DNA of 64,000 nucleotides, from positions 1,054,001 to 1,118,000 of the forward strand of contig NZ_JAPENY010000002.1 of NCBI RefSeq assembly GCF_026341825.1, written 5' to 3'. Below the pieces are notes generated by a model. It was not told the DNA's origin. It searched no databases and saw nothing but the letters and a program-made list of their open reading frames with translations. Source of the stretch: Streptomyces sp. NBC_00620. Lineage in GTDB: Bacteria; Actinomycetota; Actinomycetes; Streptomycetales; Streptomycetaceae. This document shows, piece after piece, positions 42,019-50,509 of this stretch. The stretch's first letter is position 1; every line of letters begins with the position of its first letter. The position numbers and the translations under genes were made by a program.

Positions 42019-42965
42019 GCGGCAGTCCGCAAAGAGGCGGCGCCCCCGCGAACGCCGGTTCCCCGACCCTCCGCGAACTCACCCCCGAACAGGCCCTGAG
42101 ACACCTGGAGTTGCTGTTCACCCGCCGCCCCGACGGCATCCTCCAGGGCGACCACCCGGGGCTGTTCCCCGGCCCCGGCAGCGAGCCGTCCGAGACCCGC
42201 CCGTACGTCATCGGCGACGACGTACGCCGGATGGACTGGAACGCCACCGCGCGCACCACCGTCCCGCATGTCCGGCTCACCCTCGCCGACCGCGAGCTCA
42301 CCACCTGGATCGTCCTCGACGCCTCCGCGAGCATGGACTTCGGCACCGCCCGGATGGAGAAGCGCGACCTGGCCGTCGGTGCCGCCGCGTCCGTCGCCTT
42401 CCTCACCGAGCGGGCGGGCAACCGGCTCGGCGCACAGATCACGGGGCCGCAGGGCATCGTCCGGATCCCGCCCCGCACCGGCCGCCACCACCTGCTCACC
42501 ATCCTGCGCGCCGCACTCGACCGCCCCCGGGTGGCGCCGGGGACAGCCGACACCACCCTCGCCGATGCCCTGCACTCGCTGCGCGCCCTGCCCGTCGGCG
42601 GTCTGGTCGCCGTGGTCTCCGACTTCCTGGAGGTCGGCTGGGAGCAGCCGCTGCGGACCGTCGCACACCGCCAGCAAGTACTCGCCGTCGAAACGGTCGA
42701 CCCGCGCGAACTGGAGCTGCCCGACGTCGGACTGCTCACCGTCGTCGACCCGGAGACCGGCCGCAGACGTGAAATCCCCACCCACTCACGGAAGTTGCGC
42801 GAGCGGTACGCCGAAGCCGCGCTGGAGCAACGGGCGTTGATCAAGGCGACGATCCGTCGTGCGGGCGCGGCCCACCTCCGGCTGCGGACCGACCGGGACT
42901 GGGTGCGTGACGTCGTACGCCATGTCGAGAGCCGCCGGCGCCGTGCGGGAGGCGGCGCCGCGTGA
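42015..42965 (+). CDS. DUF58 (VWA-like) protein
   Basis: This is a 316-aa soluble protein. The DUF58 signature YVIGDDVRRMDWNATART is at about residue 67, and the VWA-like core has IVLDASASMDFGT (MIDAS-type D-x-S-x-S). There are no membrane segments. In MoxR operons DUF58 proteins bind the ATPase and are involved in periplasmic or envelope functions. It is coupled to moxR, with a 28-nt gap before the next gene. Confidence 0.92.
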   Translation: MSGSPQRGGAPANAGSPTLRELTPEQALRHLELLFTRRPDGILQGDHPGLFPGPGSEPSETRPYVIGDDVRRMDWNATARTTVPHVRLTLADRELTTWIVLDASASMDFGTARMEKRDLAVGAAASVAFLTERAGNRLGAQITGPQGIVRIPPRTGRHHLLTILRAALDRPRVAPGTADTTLADALHSLRALPVGGLVAVVSDFLEVGWEQPLRTVAHRQQVLAVETVDPRELELPDVGLLTVVDPETGRRREIPTHSRKLRERYAEAALEQRALIKATIRRAGAAHLRLRTDRDWVRDVVRHVESRRRRAGGGAA

Positions 42966-42993
42966 ACCGTATATCCGTACGACTGGAGGCGTC

Positions 42994-43944
42994 ATGGGCC
43001 TGAACTCGCCCGGCTGGCTGCTGCTCCTGGTGCCGCTCGCCGGACTGATCGGCGCCTACCTGCTGGTGCAGCGCAGGCGCGGGCGGTACGCCGTCAGGTT
43101 CACCAACCTCGACCTGCTGGACAAGGTGGCGCCGAGGCGACCCGGCCGGCGGCGGCACATTCCCGCGGCCGCCTTCTGCGCGACGATGGCGCTGCTGGTG
43201 CTCGGGTTCGCCCGGCCCACCACCGAGGTGCGGGTGCCGCGTGAACGGGCCACCGTCGTCGTGGCGTTCGACGTGTCCGCCTCCATGCAGGCCACCGACG
43301 TCGAGCCGACCCGGTTCGAGGCCGCCCAACAGGCCGCGCTCGCCTTCGTCGACCGGCTTCCCGAGCGCTTCAACGCGGGCCTCGTCCAGTTCAGCGGCTC
43401 CGCGACGGTCGCGGTCCCGCCCACCACCGACCGCGAGTTGCTGCGCTCGGCCATCGAAGGGCTCACCACGCGGCAGGGCACGGCGATCGGCGACGCCGTC
43501 GTGGCCGCCCGTGACGCCGTGCGCGCCCTCGACCGGCAGGCCGAGACCGAGCCACCGCCCGCCCACATCGTGCTTCTGTCGGACGGCTCCAACACCCAGG
43601 GCCGCTCGGTCGAATCGGCCGCCGAGGAGGTGGCCGCCGACGAGATCCCGGTCTCGACCATCGCGTACGGCACCGAGGACGGGACGGTCGACCTGCCGTC
43701 GGGCGACAGCATGCGCGTCCCCGTCGACGGGCCGGCCCTGGAGAACCTGGCGTCCCGCACCGGTGGCGACTTCCACGAAGCCGCCACGGGGGAGGAACTC
43801 CAGGCGGTGTACGAGGACATCGGCAGCTCCGTCGGTTACCGCACCGAGGAGCGCGAGGTCTGGCAGTGGTTCGTCGCGGCGGGGCTCGTCACCGCGCTAG
43901 CCGCCGCTGCGACCTCACTGCTCTGGTTCTCCAGGCTTCCGTGA
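42994..43944 (+). CDS. membrane-anchored VWA protein (BatA-like)
   Basis: This is a 316-aa protein with two N-terminal membrane segments (LLLLVPLAGLIGAYLLV, AFCATMALLVLGFA), an extracytoplasmic or cytoplasmic-facing VWA domain (about 85-285) with a MIDAS motif in VVAFDVSASMQAT, TRQGTAIGDAVVAA and LLSDGSN, and a C-terminal helix (VAAGLVTALAAAATSLLW). This is the BatA/BatB layout. ATG 42994 follows CTGGAGGC. It is encoded between DUF58 and a serine protease. Confidence 0.9.
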   Translation: MGLNSPGWLLLLVPLAGLIGAYLLVQRRRGRYAVRFTNLDLLDKVAPRRPGRRRHIPAAAFCATMALLVLGFARPTTEVRVPRERATVVVAFDVSASMQATDVEPTRFEAAQQAALAFVDRLPERFNAGLVQFSGSATVAVPPTTDRELLRSAIEGLTTRQGTAIGDAVVAARDAVRALDRQAETEPPPAHIVLLSDGSNTQGRSVESAAEEVAADEIPVSTIAYGTEDGTVDLPSGDSMRVPVDGPALENLASRTGGDFHEAATGEELQAVYEDIGSSVGYRTEEREVWQWFVAAGLVTALAAAATSLLWFSRLP

Positions 43945-43991
43945 CCGGCAGCTCCGGCCACCTCCGGTTTCCCGACCAGGGAGGAACGACC

Positions 43992-45104
43992 GTGTCCGAC
44001 GACCGATATCCCGCCCACGTAGACCACGTAGACCACGTAGACCACACAGCCCACTCGGACCGTCCCGACCCGTCCCGCCCGCCGGGCCCGCCCCGGCCAT
44101 CCGGCCCTGCGGGGCCGACAGAGCCCACGGGACCCGGGGCGTCCGCCCGGCAGCCCGGCCCGGCATCCGACGGCTCCGATTCCGGCCCCTACCCCGGACT
44201 CGGCGAGCCCCGCGGCCCGTCGTTCCTGCCCGGGCGGCCCCCACCGCCCTTCGCCACGCCCATGCCGTCGCCGCAGACATACGCGTCGCCTGCGTACGCC
44301 ACACCCCCGCCCCCGGAACAACGCGCCCCGCGCAAACCCCGCCCCGTCCTGGCCGCGATCGTCGCCGCCGTCCTCGCGGGAGGCGCGGCGGGCTACGCGG
44401 CCGGGGCGCTGGGAGACTCCGACGACTCCTCCTCCAGCACCGCCGCGCAGGGCACGAACGGGCTCGAAGCCGTCGCCGCTCGCGTTCTGCCCAGTGTCGT
44501 GTCCATCGAGACGGACGCAGGCCAGGGTTCCGGCTTCGTCTTCGACGAGCGGGGCCGCATCCTCACCAACGCCCATGTGGTGTCCGGCAGTTCGCAAGTC
44601 ACGGTAGAGCTCCAGGACGGCCGCAGGCTGCGCGCCGACGTGATCGGGGACGATCCCGCCCACGACGTAGCCGTCCTCGAACCCGAGACGGCACGAGGAC
44701 TGGAGGCCGCCGAGCTGGCCACCGGCGCCCAGCCCGGAGTCGGCGACACTGTCCTGGCCATCGGTTCCCCGCTCGGCCTCAGCGGCACCGTCACCTCCGG
44801 CATCGTGAGCGCCCTGGACCGCACGGTGACACTGGGGGAGCAGGGCGAGCAGCGGCGCGCCCTGCAGACCGACGCGTCGATCAACCCGGGCAACTCCGGC
44901 GGCCCCCTGGTCGATGCCGACGGCCGGGTCATCGGCATCAATACGGCCATCGCGACGTTGGACCAACAGGGGGGCGGCGGCTCCATCGGCATCGGTTTCG
45001 CCATTCCCGTGACGGACGCGATGGACGCCGCGCGGGCGATCATCGACGGCGGCTGGCCGCGGCCGGGAACGGCCGACGACGGAGGGCGGGTGCTGGGCCC
45101 ATGA
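43992..45104 (+). CDS. membrane-anchored HtrA-like serine protease without PDZ domain
   Basis: This is a 370-aa protein. The long Pro/Gly-rich cytoplasmic N-terminus (about 1-115) opens with HVDHVDHVDH from a 9-nt tandem repeat (three copies at 44016-44042). It is followed by one membrane helix (VLAAIVAAVLAGGAAGYAAG) and an extracytoplasmic trypsin-like domain with complete triad: His in ILTNAHVV, Asp in AHDVAVLE, Ser in INPGNSGGPL. The protein stops shortly after the protease domain, so the PDZ domain usual in DegP/HtrA is absent. GTG 43992 follows GAGGAACG. The stop overlaps the response regulator ATG (ATGA at 45101). Confidence 0.9.
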   Translation: MSDDRYPAHVDHVDHVDHTAHSDRPDPSRPPGPPRPSGPAGPTEPTGPGASARQPGPASDGSDSGPYPGLGEPRGPSFLPGRPPPPFATPMPSPQTYASPAYATPPPPEQRAPRKPRPVLAAIVAAVLAGGAAGYAAGALGDSDDSSSSTAAQGTNGLEAVAARVLPSVVSIETDAGQGSGFVFDERGRILTNAHVVSGSSQVTVELQDGRRLRADVIGDDPAHDVAVLEPETARGLEAAELATGAQPGVGDTVLAIGSPLGLSGTVTSGIVSALDRTVTLGEQGEQRRALQTDASINPGNSGGPLVDADGRVIGINTAIATLDQQGGGGSIGIGFAIPVTDAMDAARAIIDGGWPRPGTADDGGRVLGP

Positions 45105-45769
45105 GACTGCTCGTGGTCGAGGACGAGGAGGACCTGGTCGTCGCGCTCAGGCTCGGCCTGGTCAGGGCGGGCTACGCGGTCGACGTGGCCCCGGACGTCG
45201 ACACGGCCACCGAGAAACTGGCCGTCAACGACTACGACTTGGTCCTCCTGGACCTCAATCTGCCCGACGGGGACGGCTTCTCGGTCTGCCGGGCCGTCCG
45301 GGCCACCCCCGGCGGGCCCCGCATCCTGATGCTCACCGCCCGCGACCGCCTCGCCGACCGCGTGCGCGGCCTCGACGAGGGCGCCGACGACTACCTGGTG
45401 AAACCCTTCGCGCTGCCCGAACTCCTCGCCCGCATAAGGGCGTTGCTGCGCCGCGAGGACGGCGGCACCTCGGTCGTCGAGGTGGGCGAACTCCGCCTGG
45501 ACACCGCACGCTTCGAGGCGTTCAGGGGCGAACGCCCGCTCCAGCTCACGCCGAAGGAGTTCGGGGTCCTGCACTATCTGATGACCCGCCCCGGACGCGT
45601 CGTGCCCACCGAGGAACTGCTTGAACATGTGTGGGACGAGCACGCCGACCCGTTCACCAACACCGTGCGGGTCACGGTCGGTTCACTGCGCCGGAAGATC
45701 ACCGGGGGCGAGGAGCCGCTGATCGAGACGGTGATCCGGCAGGGCTACCGGCTCAAGGAGACGCCGTGA
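45101..45769 (+). CDS. OmpR-family response regulator
   Basis: This is a 222-aa regulator. The receiver domain has the acidic pair EDEED, the phosphoacceptor Asp in LVLLDLNLPDGDGF, Thr in MLTARDR and Lys in YLVKPFALPE. The C-terminal OmpR winged helix runs about 125-220 (LTPKEFGVLHYLM, NTVRVTVGSLRRKI). It is coupled to the protease gene upstream and to the kinase downstream (GTGA at 45766), so the two-component pair is part of the MoxR operon. Confidence 0.95.
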   Translation: MRLLVVEDEEDLVVALRLGLVRAGYAVDVAPDVDTATEKLAVNDYDLVLLDLNLPDGDGFSVCRAVRATPGGPRILMLTARDRLADRVRGLDEGADDYLVKPFALPELLARIRALLRREDGGTSVVEVGELRLDTARFEAFRGERPLQLTPKEFGVLHYLMTRPGRVVPTEELLEHVWDEHADPFTNTVRVTVGSLRRKITGGEEPLIETVIRQGYRLKETP

Positions 45770-47019
45770 GAGTCCCGTTCCGCAGGCTTCGCCCGCCGAC
45801 TGTGAAACTCCCGTTCCGGCTGCCCGCCTTCACCCACACCATCCGCTTCCGTCTCACGGTCCTCTACTCCGGCCTGCTGTTCGTGCTCACCGCGCTCGTC
45901 CTCGGCGGGACGTATCTCGCGGTCGAGCGCAGCGGCGAGGCGCACCCCGTCACCAAACAGTTCACGGCCTCGAAGTACGTCGACAACGTATACGTCGGGG
46001 AGATCGAGGCGGTGAAGGTCCAGGAGGTCGAGGCGGCCGTCAACTACGAGACACTCGCCAACCTCCGCCGTTTCTCACTCGCCGTGCTCGGCGGCCTCGC
46101 CGTCACCAGCCTCGCGATCGGCTGGGTGCTCTCCGGCCGGGCCCTGCGCCCCGTCCGCTCCATCTCCCGTACGGCGGCCGAGATCCAGGCCACGGACCTG
46201 TCGCAGCGCATCCGCCTGGACGGCCCGAAGGACGAACTCCGCGACCTCGCCGACACGGTGGACTCGATGCTCGACCGGCTCGACGAGGCCTTCCGCGCCC
46301 AGCGCCAGCTCATCGACGACGCCTCGCACGAGCTGCGCAGCCCGCTCGCGATCATCCGCGCCAACCTGGACGCCGTACTCACCGCCGAGGAGTCCGACGA
46401 GCAGGAGCGCCGGGCCGCGGCCCGCAGCGTGGACCGGGCCACCACCCGGATGACCCGCCTCGTGGAGGACCTCCTTGCCACCGCCCGCCGCAGCGCGCCA
46501 GCGCTCGCCGACGCCGACGTCGACCTGGCAGCCGCGGCCACCGAGGCGTGCGAGGAGTTCGCGTCGCTCGCGGCCGAACGCGGGCTCGTCCTGCGCCGCC
46601 GGCTGACCACGGGCCTGACCGTCATCGGCGACCACGACGCGCTGCGCCGGGCCGTCGGCAACCTGCTCTCCAACGCCGTACGGCTGGCTCCGCCCGGCAC
46701 CCGTATCACCGTGTCGGCCGGCCGGGCGGAGAGCTGGCTGTGGATATCCGTACGGGACGAGGGCCCGGGCATCCTCGACGACGACCAGGCCCGCGTCTTC
46801 GACCGATTCTGGCGAGCGAAGGGCAACACCGGCGGCCGCGACCGCCACGCCGGCCTCGGCCTTGCGATAGTGCGCCAGATAGTGGAGTCCCACGCGGGCC
46901 AGATCCGCCTGTTCTCCCGAGTGGGCGAGGGCTCCACGTTCGTACTCTGGTTCCCAGCACCAGGAGCCGACCAAGCCAACGGCGGTCCACCCGAGGACCA
47001 GCCCCCTGAACTCAGCTGA
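45766..47019 (+). CDS. sensor histidine kinase of the MoxR operon
   Basis: This is a 417-aa membrane kinase. TM1 is about 27-48 (LTVLYSGLLFVLTALVLGG), followed by a short extracytoplasmic loop, TM2 about 105-125 (LAVLGGLAVTSLAIGWVLS), a HAMP domain, HisKA with His in DDASHELRSPLAII, and HATPase_c (NLLSNAVRLA, RDEGPGILDDD, FDRFWRA, HAGLGLAIVRQIV). GTG 45766 overlaps the regulator stop. The small sensor loop suits detection of a membrane or envelope signal, possibly via the protease or the small exported protein encoded in the same operon. Confidence 0.94.
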   Translation: MRVPFRRLRPPTVKLPFRLPAFTHTIRFRLTVLYSGLLFVLTALVLGGTYLAVERSGEAHPVTKQFTASKYVDNVYVGEIEAVKVQEVEAAVNYETLANLRRFSLAVLGGLAVTSLAIGWVLSGRALRPVRSISRTAAEIQATDLSQRIRLDGPKDELRDLADTVDSMLDRLDEAFRAQRQLIDDASHELRSPLAIIRANLDAVLTAEESDEQERRAAARSVDRATTRMTRLVEDLLATARRSAPALADADVDLAAAATEACEEFASLAAERGLVLRRRLTTGLTVIGDHDALRRAVGNLLSNAVRLAPPGTRITVSAGRAESWLWISVRDEGPGILDDDQARVFDRFWRAKGNTGGRDRHAGLGLAIVRQIVESHAGQIRLFSRVGEGSTFVLWFPAPGADQANGGPPEDQPPELS

Positions 47020-47030
47020 TCCGGAGCGCC

Positions 47031-47118
47031 CCGTCAGGGGCGCGGGGAACTGCGCGACCAGCCACGTACGGCCGGCAGTGAACGAACAACCCGCAGGGGG
47101 CCCGGCGAAATCAGCGGA
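47031..47118 (+). repeat. dispersed intergenic repeat, copy 6
   Basis: CGTCAGGGGCGCGGGGAACTGCGCGACCAGCCACG occurs between the convergent kinase and plsC genes, followed by a CCCGCAGG...GGCGAAA flank resembling that of copy 2. Confidence 0.8.
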
Positions 47119-47122
47119 GCGC

Positions 47123-47794
47123 CTAGGCGGCTTTCGCCTTTGTGGCGTACATGTCCACGTACTCCTGCCCCGACAACCGCATGACCTCGGTCATCACGGA
47201 GTCGGTAACGGCCCGCAGGACATACCGGTCGCGGTCCATCCCCTCGTACCGCGAGAACTCCATGGCTTCGCCGAAGCGGACAGTGACCCGGCCGGGCCGG
47301 GGAAACCCCGCCCCGCCGGGCTGGATCTTGTCCGTGCCGATGATGGCGAACGGGACGATGGGCGCGCCGGTCATCATCGCCAGCCGGGCGATGCCCGTAC
47401 GGCCCCGGTAGAGCCGGCCGTCGGGGGAGCGGGTGCCCTCCGGGTAGATGCTGAAGACCTTGCCCTCCTCCAGCACCCGGCGGCCCGTCATCAGCGCCGC
47501 GACACCGCCGCGCCCGCCGTCCCGGTCGACCGGGATCATGCCGCAGCCGGTGAAGAACCAGGCCATCAGACGGCCCTTGATGCCCTTGCCGGTGACGTAC
47601 TCGTCCTTGCCGATGAAGAAGACCTGACGGTCGCAGAACAGCGGCATGATCATCGAGTCGATGAACGTGAGATGGTTGCCGGCCAGGATCACCGGACCTT
47701 CGCCCGGGATGTTCTCCGCACCCTCCACCCGTGGGCGGAACATCAGGCGCATGATCGGTCCGAGCACTGCCTTGATGAGCGCGAAGCGGGACAA
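47123..47794 (-). CDS. plsC: 1-acyl-glycerol-3-phosphate acyltransferase-like protein
   Basis: This is a 223-aa lysophospholipid acyltransferase family protein acting at the inner face of the membrane in phospholipid synthesis. Acyl-acceptor motif I is NHLTFIDSMI (HxxxxD, with T), motif III is YPEGTRSPDG, and motif IV is PIVPFAIIGTDKI. I chose TTG at 47792-47794 (complement), which follows GGAGGG and gives the family start SRFALIKAVLGPIMRLMF. The longer frame from 47872 adds unrelated residues. It is divergent from the glycerophosphodiesterase gene. Confidence 0.88.
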   Translation of the reverse strand: MSRFALIKAVLGPIMRLMFRPRVEGAENIPGEGPVILAGNHLTFIDSMIMPLFCDRQVFFIGKDEYVTGKGIKGRLMAWFFTGCGMIPVDRDGGRGGVAALMTGRRVLEEGKVFSIYPEGTRSPDGRLYRGRTGIARLAMMTGAPIVPFAIIGTDKIQPGGAGFPRPGRVTVRFGEAMEFSRYEGMDRDRYVLRAVTDSVMTEVMRLSGQEYVDMYATKAKAA

Positions 47795-48182
47795 CGGGCC
47801 CTCCGGTGTCAAGGGATTCGGTATGAGTCTGTGCAGGTGAGGACGATACTCGCGGCTCCCGGGTGATTGCACATCGGGTTCACCGAGTGGATACGCACTG
47901 TTGACGCACGTTTACCTGCGGTGGCGTGCCGGTGAGCGGCTGTCACACGGGCGAGACGATGTGACGGATCTCGCGTGCCGCACCCGAGGACCGTTCGGCG
48001 CGCCGCTGCTGTGCGCGTACCCCGCATGGCGGCACCGATGCCGACGGACCGTCACTTTGCTTATTCCGTACGACACGCAGGGGCACCCACGTGTTCCGCC
48101 ACAGGTCTCCCTCCCGTCACGCAAGGGAACTTACGATCGACCCGATTTGAACTGGCGCGGGGGCACTACAGCGGGAGTAGTC
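47795..48182. promoter_or_regulatory. divergent plsC / glpQ control region with possible PHO box
   Basis: This is a 388-nt gap. GTTCACC (47878-47884), GTTGACG (47900-47906) and GTTTACC (47910-47916) resemble the PHO-box repeats bound by PhoP in Streptomyces; the spacings of 22 and 10 nt are near multiples of 11. This would fit phosphate control of the secreted glycerophosphodiesterase. A purely sequence-based guess. Confidence 0.4.
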
Positions 48183-49346
48183 ATGGGAGCGCAGGAGTCG
48201 AACGGACAGGAACGGGGCACCGCGCGGCGGACGCTGCTCGGAGCCGCGGTGCTCGGGGCGGGCGGAGCGGTCCTCGGAGCGCCCGGCGTGGCCCGCGCGG
48301 ACGCGCAGAAGTCGGGCGGCGGCTACCAGAGCCTGCCGAAGCCGACGATCATCGGACACCGTGGGGCGAGCGGCTACCGGCCGGAGCACACCTTCGGCTC
48401 GTATCAGCTGGCCCTCGACCTCGGCGCGGACGTCGTCGAGGCGGGCGACCTGGTGCCCACCAAGGACGGTCACCTCGTCTGCCGTCACGAGCCGGAGATC
48501 GGCGGCACCACGGATGTTGCGGACCACCCCGAGTTCGCCAGCCGCAAGACCACGAAGAGCCTTGACGGGGTCGCCACCACCGGCTGGTTCACGGAGGACT
48601 TCACGCTCGCCGAGCTGAAGACCCTGCGGGCGATCGAGCGCATCCCCGCCAACCGTCCGCACAACACCCTCTACAACGGACGCTGGGAGATCCCCACGTT
48701 CGAAGAGGTGCTCAAGTGGCAGGACGAGCAGACCCGCAAGCGCGGCAAGCAGGTCTGGATCTACCCGGAGCTCAAGCACCCCACCTACTTCCGGGCGCTC
48801 GGCCTCGGCACCGAGGAGAAGCTCGCCAAGGCACTGCGCAAGGCGGGCAAGGACAAGAAGAACTCGCCGGTCATCATCCAGTCCTTCGAACCGACCAGCA
48901 TCCAGCGCATGAACAAGCTGGTCGGCAACCCGCTCGCGGTCCTGCTCTCCGCCGCGAACACCCGGCCCTGGGACTTCGTCGCGACCGGCGACCCGCGCAC
49001 CGTCGCCGACCTGGTCACACCCAAGGGCCTCAAGGAGATCGCCTCCTATGCCCAGGGCATCGGCCCGACGCTCGACCTGATCATCCCGAAGGACGCGAGC
49101 GGCAACTTCACGACGCCGACCACGCTGGTCAAGGACGCGCATGCGCAGGGCCTGATCCTGCACCCGTACACCATGCGCAACGAGAACCCCTTCCTGCCGC
49201 CGGCCTACCGCAAGGGCACCGACGCGGACGCCTACGGAGACGTCTTCGGCGTCTTCAAGGTCTACTTCGCCACGGGCATCGACGGCGTCTTCACCGACAA
49301 CGCCGACACCGGGGTGCTCGCCCGCGCGGACTTCGTCAACGGATGA
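48183..49346 (+). CDS. glpQ1: secreted glycerophosphodiester phosphodiesterase
   Basis: This is a 387-aa exported enzyme that hydrolyses deacylated phospholipids (or teichoic acid units) to glycerol 3-phosphate. A twin-arginine-like signal (TARRTLLGAAVLGAGG...GVARADA) precedes the GDPD barrel. Catalytic motif IIGHRGASGYRPEHT holds the first His and the Arg; the second His is in VCRHEPEIGGTTDV, followed by IYPELKHP. ATG 48183 has a weak ribosome-binding site. Context (pheST to met order) matches glpQ1 of S. coelicolor as I recall it, a PhoP-regulated gene; the symbol rests on that. It is followed by a hairpin terminator. Confidence 0.88.
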   Translation: MGAQESNGQERGTARRTLLGAAVLGAGGAVLGAPGVARADAQKSGGGYQSLPKPTIIGHRGASGYRPEHTFGSYQLALDLGADVVEAGDLVPTKDGHLVCRHEPEIGGTTDVADHPEFASRKTTKSLDGVATTGWFTEDFTLAELKTLRAIERIPANRPHNTLYNGRWEIPTFEEVLKWQDEQTRKRGKQVWIYPELKHPTYFRALGLGTEEKLAKALRKAGKDKKNSPVIIQSFEPTSIQRMNKLVGNPLAVLLSAANTRPWDFVATGDPRTVADLVTPKGLKEIASYAQGIGPTLDLIIPKDASGNFTTPTTLVKDAHAQGLILHPYTMRNENPFLPPAYRKGTDADAYGDVFGVFKVYFATGIDGVFTDNADTGVLARADFVNG

Positions 49347-49373
49347 CCCCGCCACCCCGGTTGGGGTGACAGA

Positions 49374-49407
49374 CGGCCGCCCCGGCAACCATCCGCCGGG
49401 GCGGCCG
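49374..49407 (+). terminator. terminator of the glycerophosphodiesterase gene
   Basis: CGGCCGCCCCGGC (49374-49386) pairs perfectly with 49395-49407 around an 8-nt loop. It ends only 13 nt before the next ATG. Confidence 0.85.
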
Positions 49408-49420
49408 CGTCGTGCCGCAT

Positions 49421-49927
49421 ATGACACACGACATGGTTGCCACGCTGCGCCCACTGCTCGCCGCCGAGGCCTCGGCCGAGGCATATGCGTCCGGCGCCGA
49501 ACAGGGCGACCTGGAACAGGCCGTCTGGCTGCGCCTCCTGGAGCGACTCGACACGGATGGCCCACCGGTCGACCCGCAGGGCTGGCTGCGCCGCGCCGTC
49601 CGCTCCGAGGCCCGCCGCAGCCGCCGCCGGGCCCGCGTCGAACAGCCGTACGCCGCCGATCCCGTCGACGACCGCGGGACCGGCCCCGAGCAGCAGGCGA
49701 TGACCGCCGCCCGCCATCGCGCGCTGCACGATGCGGTACGACGCCTGCCCGGCCGCTGTCCCAGCCTGCTGGCGGCACTGCTGTCCCCGAAGGACCTCAC
49801 CTACCGGGAGATCGCGGGGGAGTTGGGTATCTCACAGGGCAGTCTGGGCCCGGAACGTTCCCGATGTCTGGGATGTCTCCGTCGATTGCTGACGCCGGAG
49901 GTTGCGGCCGGGGAACCGCGGGGATAG
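49421..49927 (+). CDS. small sigma-70-family (ECF-like) sigma factor
   Basis: This is a 168-aa protein. The N-terminal half has a reduced region 2 (LEQAVWLRLLERL...QGWLRRAVRSEARRSRRRAR). The C-terminal half is a clear region 4 helix-turn-helix (LTYREIAGELGISQGSLGPERSRCLGCLRRLL). No anti-sigma gene is adjacent. ATG 49421 is preceded by no good ribosome-binding site (GTG 49412 in frame is the alternative) and sits directly after a strong terminator hairpin, so its own promoter position is puzzling. Target genes are unknown. Confidence 0.8.
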   Translation: MTHDMVATLRPLLAAEASAEAYASGAEQGDLEQAVWLRLLERLDTDGPPVDPQGWLRRAVRSEARRSRRRARVEQPYAADPVDDRGTGPEQQAMTAARHRALHDAVRRLPGRCPSLLAALLSPKDLTYREIAGELGISQGSLGPERSRCLGCLRRLLTPEVAAGEPRG

Positions 49928-49973
49928 GAGTGAGGGACGACCGGTGGAACAGGTGAGCGGGAGGCGTGCACAC

Positions 49974-50477
49974 ATGGGCATGAGCGTGACCATCTCGGCG
50001 GCGACCGCACAGGATGCCGAGCAGATCCTCAAGCTGCAGTACCTCTGCTACCAGAGCGAGGCGGAGCTGTACGGCGACTACGGCATCGAGCCGCTGACCC
50101 AGCCGCTCGACTCCCTCAGGGCGGAGTTGGCCGACGGCACGGTCCTGGTGGCCAGGCTCGGGGACGAGGTGGTGGCCTCGGTCCGCGGCGCCGTGGACGC
50201 GGAGGGCACGGCCCGTATCAACAAGCTCATCGTCCACCCGCGTATGCAGCGCCATGGGCTGGGCGGACGCCTGCTCGCCGCGATCGAGGCCAGGCTCGGC
50301 GCGGACGGCGAGGCCAAGTCCTTCGAGCTCTTCACCGGCCACCGCAGCGACCGCAACCTGGGGCTCTACCGCAAGCACGGTTACGCCCAGGTCTCCACGG
50401 AGCGTGTGGATGAGCGGCTGACGCTGGTGACCCTGGCTAAGGGCGCCCACGCGGGCGCGTTCGCGGCCAGCGCGTAG
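49974..50477 (+). CDS. GNAT-family N-acetyltransferase
   Basis: This is a 167-aa acetyltransferase. The acetyl-CoA loop is VHPRMQRHGLGGRLLAAIE at about residue 84 (Q/RxxGxG/A). The N-terminal strand-helix SVTISAATAQDAEQIL and the C-terminal ELFTGHRSDRNLGLYRKHGY are normal. The substrate is unknown. ATG 49974 follows GGGAGG at 9 nt; the ATG two codons later is possible. It lies 46 nt after the sigma factor gene and may be cotranscribed. Confidence 0.87.
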   Translation: MGMSVTISAATAQDAEQILKLQYLCYQSEAELYGDYGIEPLTQPLDSLRAELADGTVLVARLGDEVVASVRGAVDAEGTARINKLIVHPRMQRHGLGGRLLAAIEARLGADGEAKSFELFTGHRSDRNLGLYRKHGYAQVSTERVDERLTLVTLAKGAHAGAFAASA

Positions 50478-50509
50478 GCGCTCCGCTGGTAGGCCGTGCG
50501 TTGTCTGCG

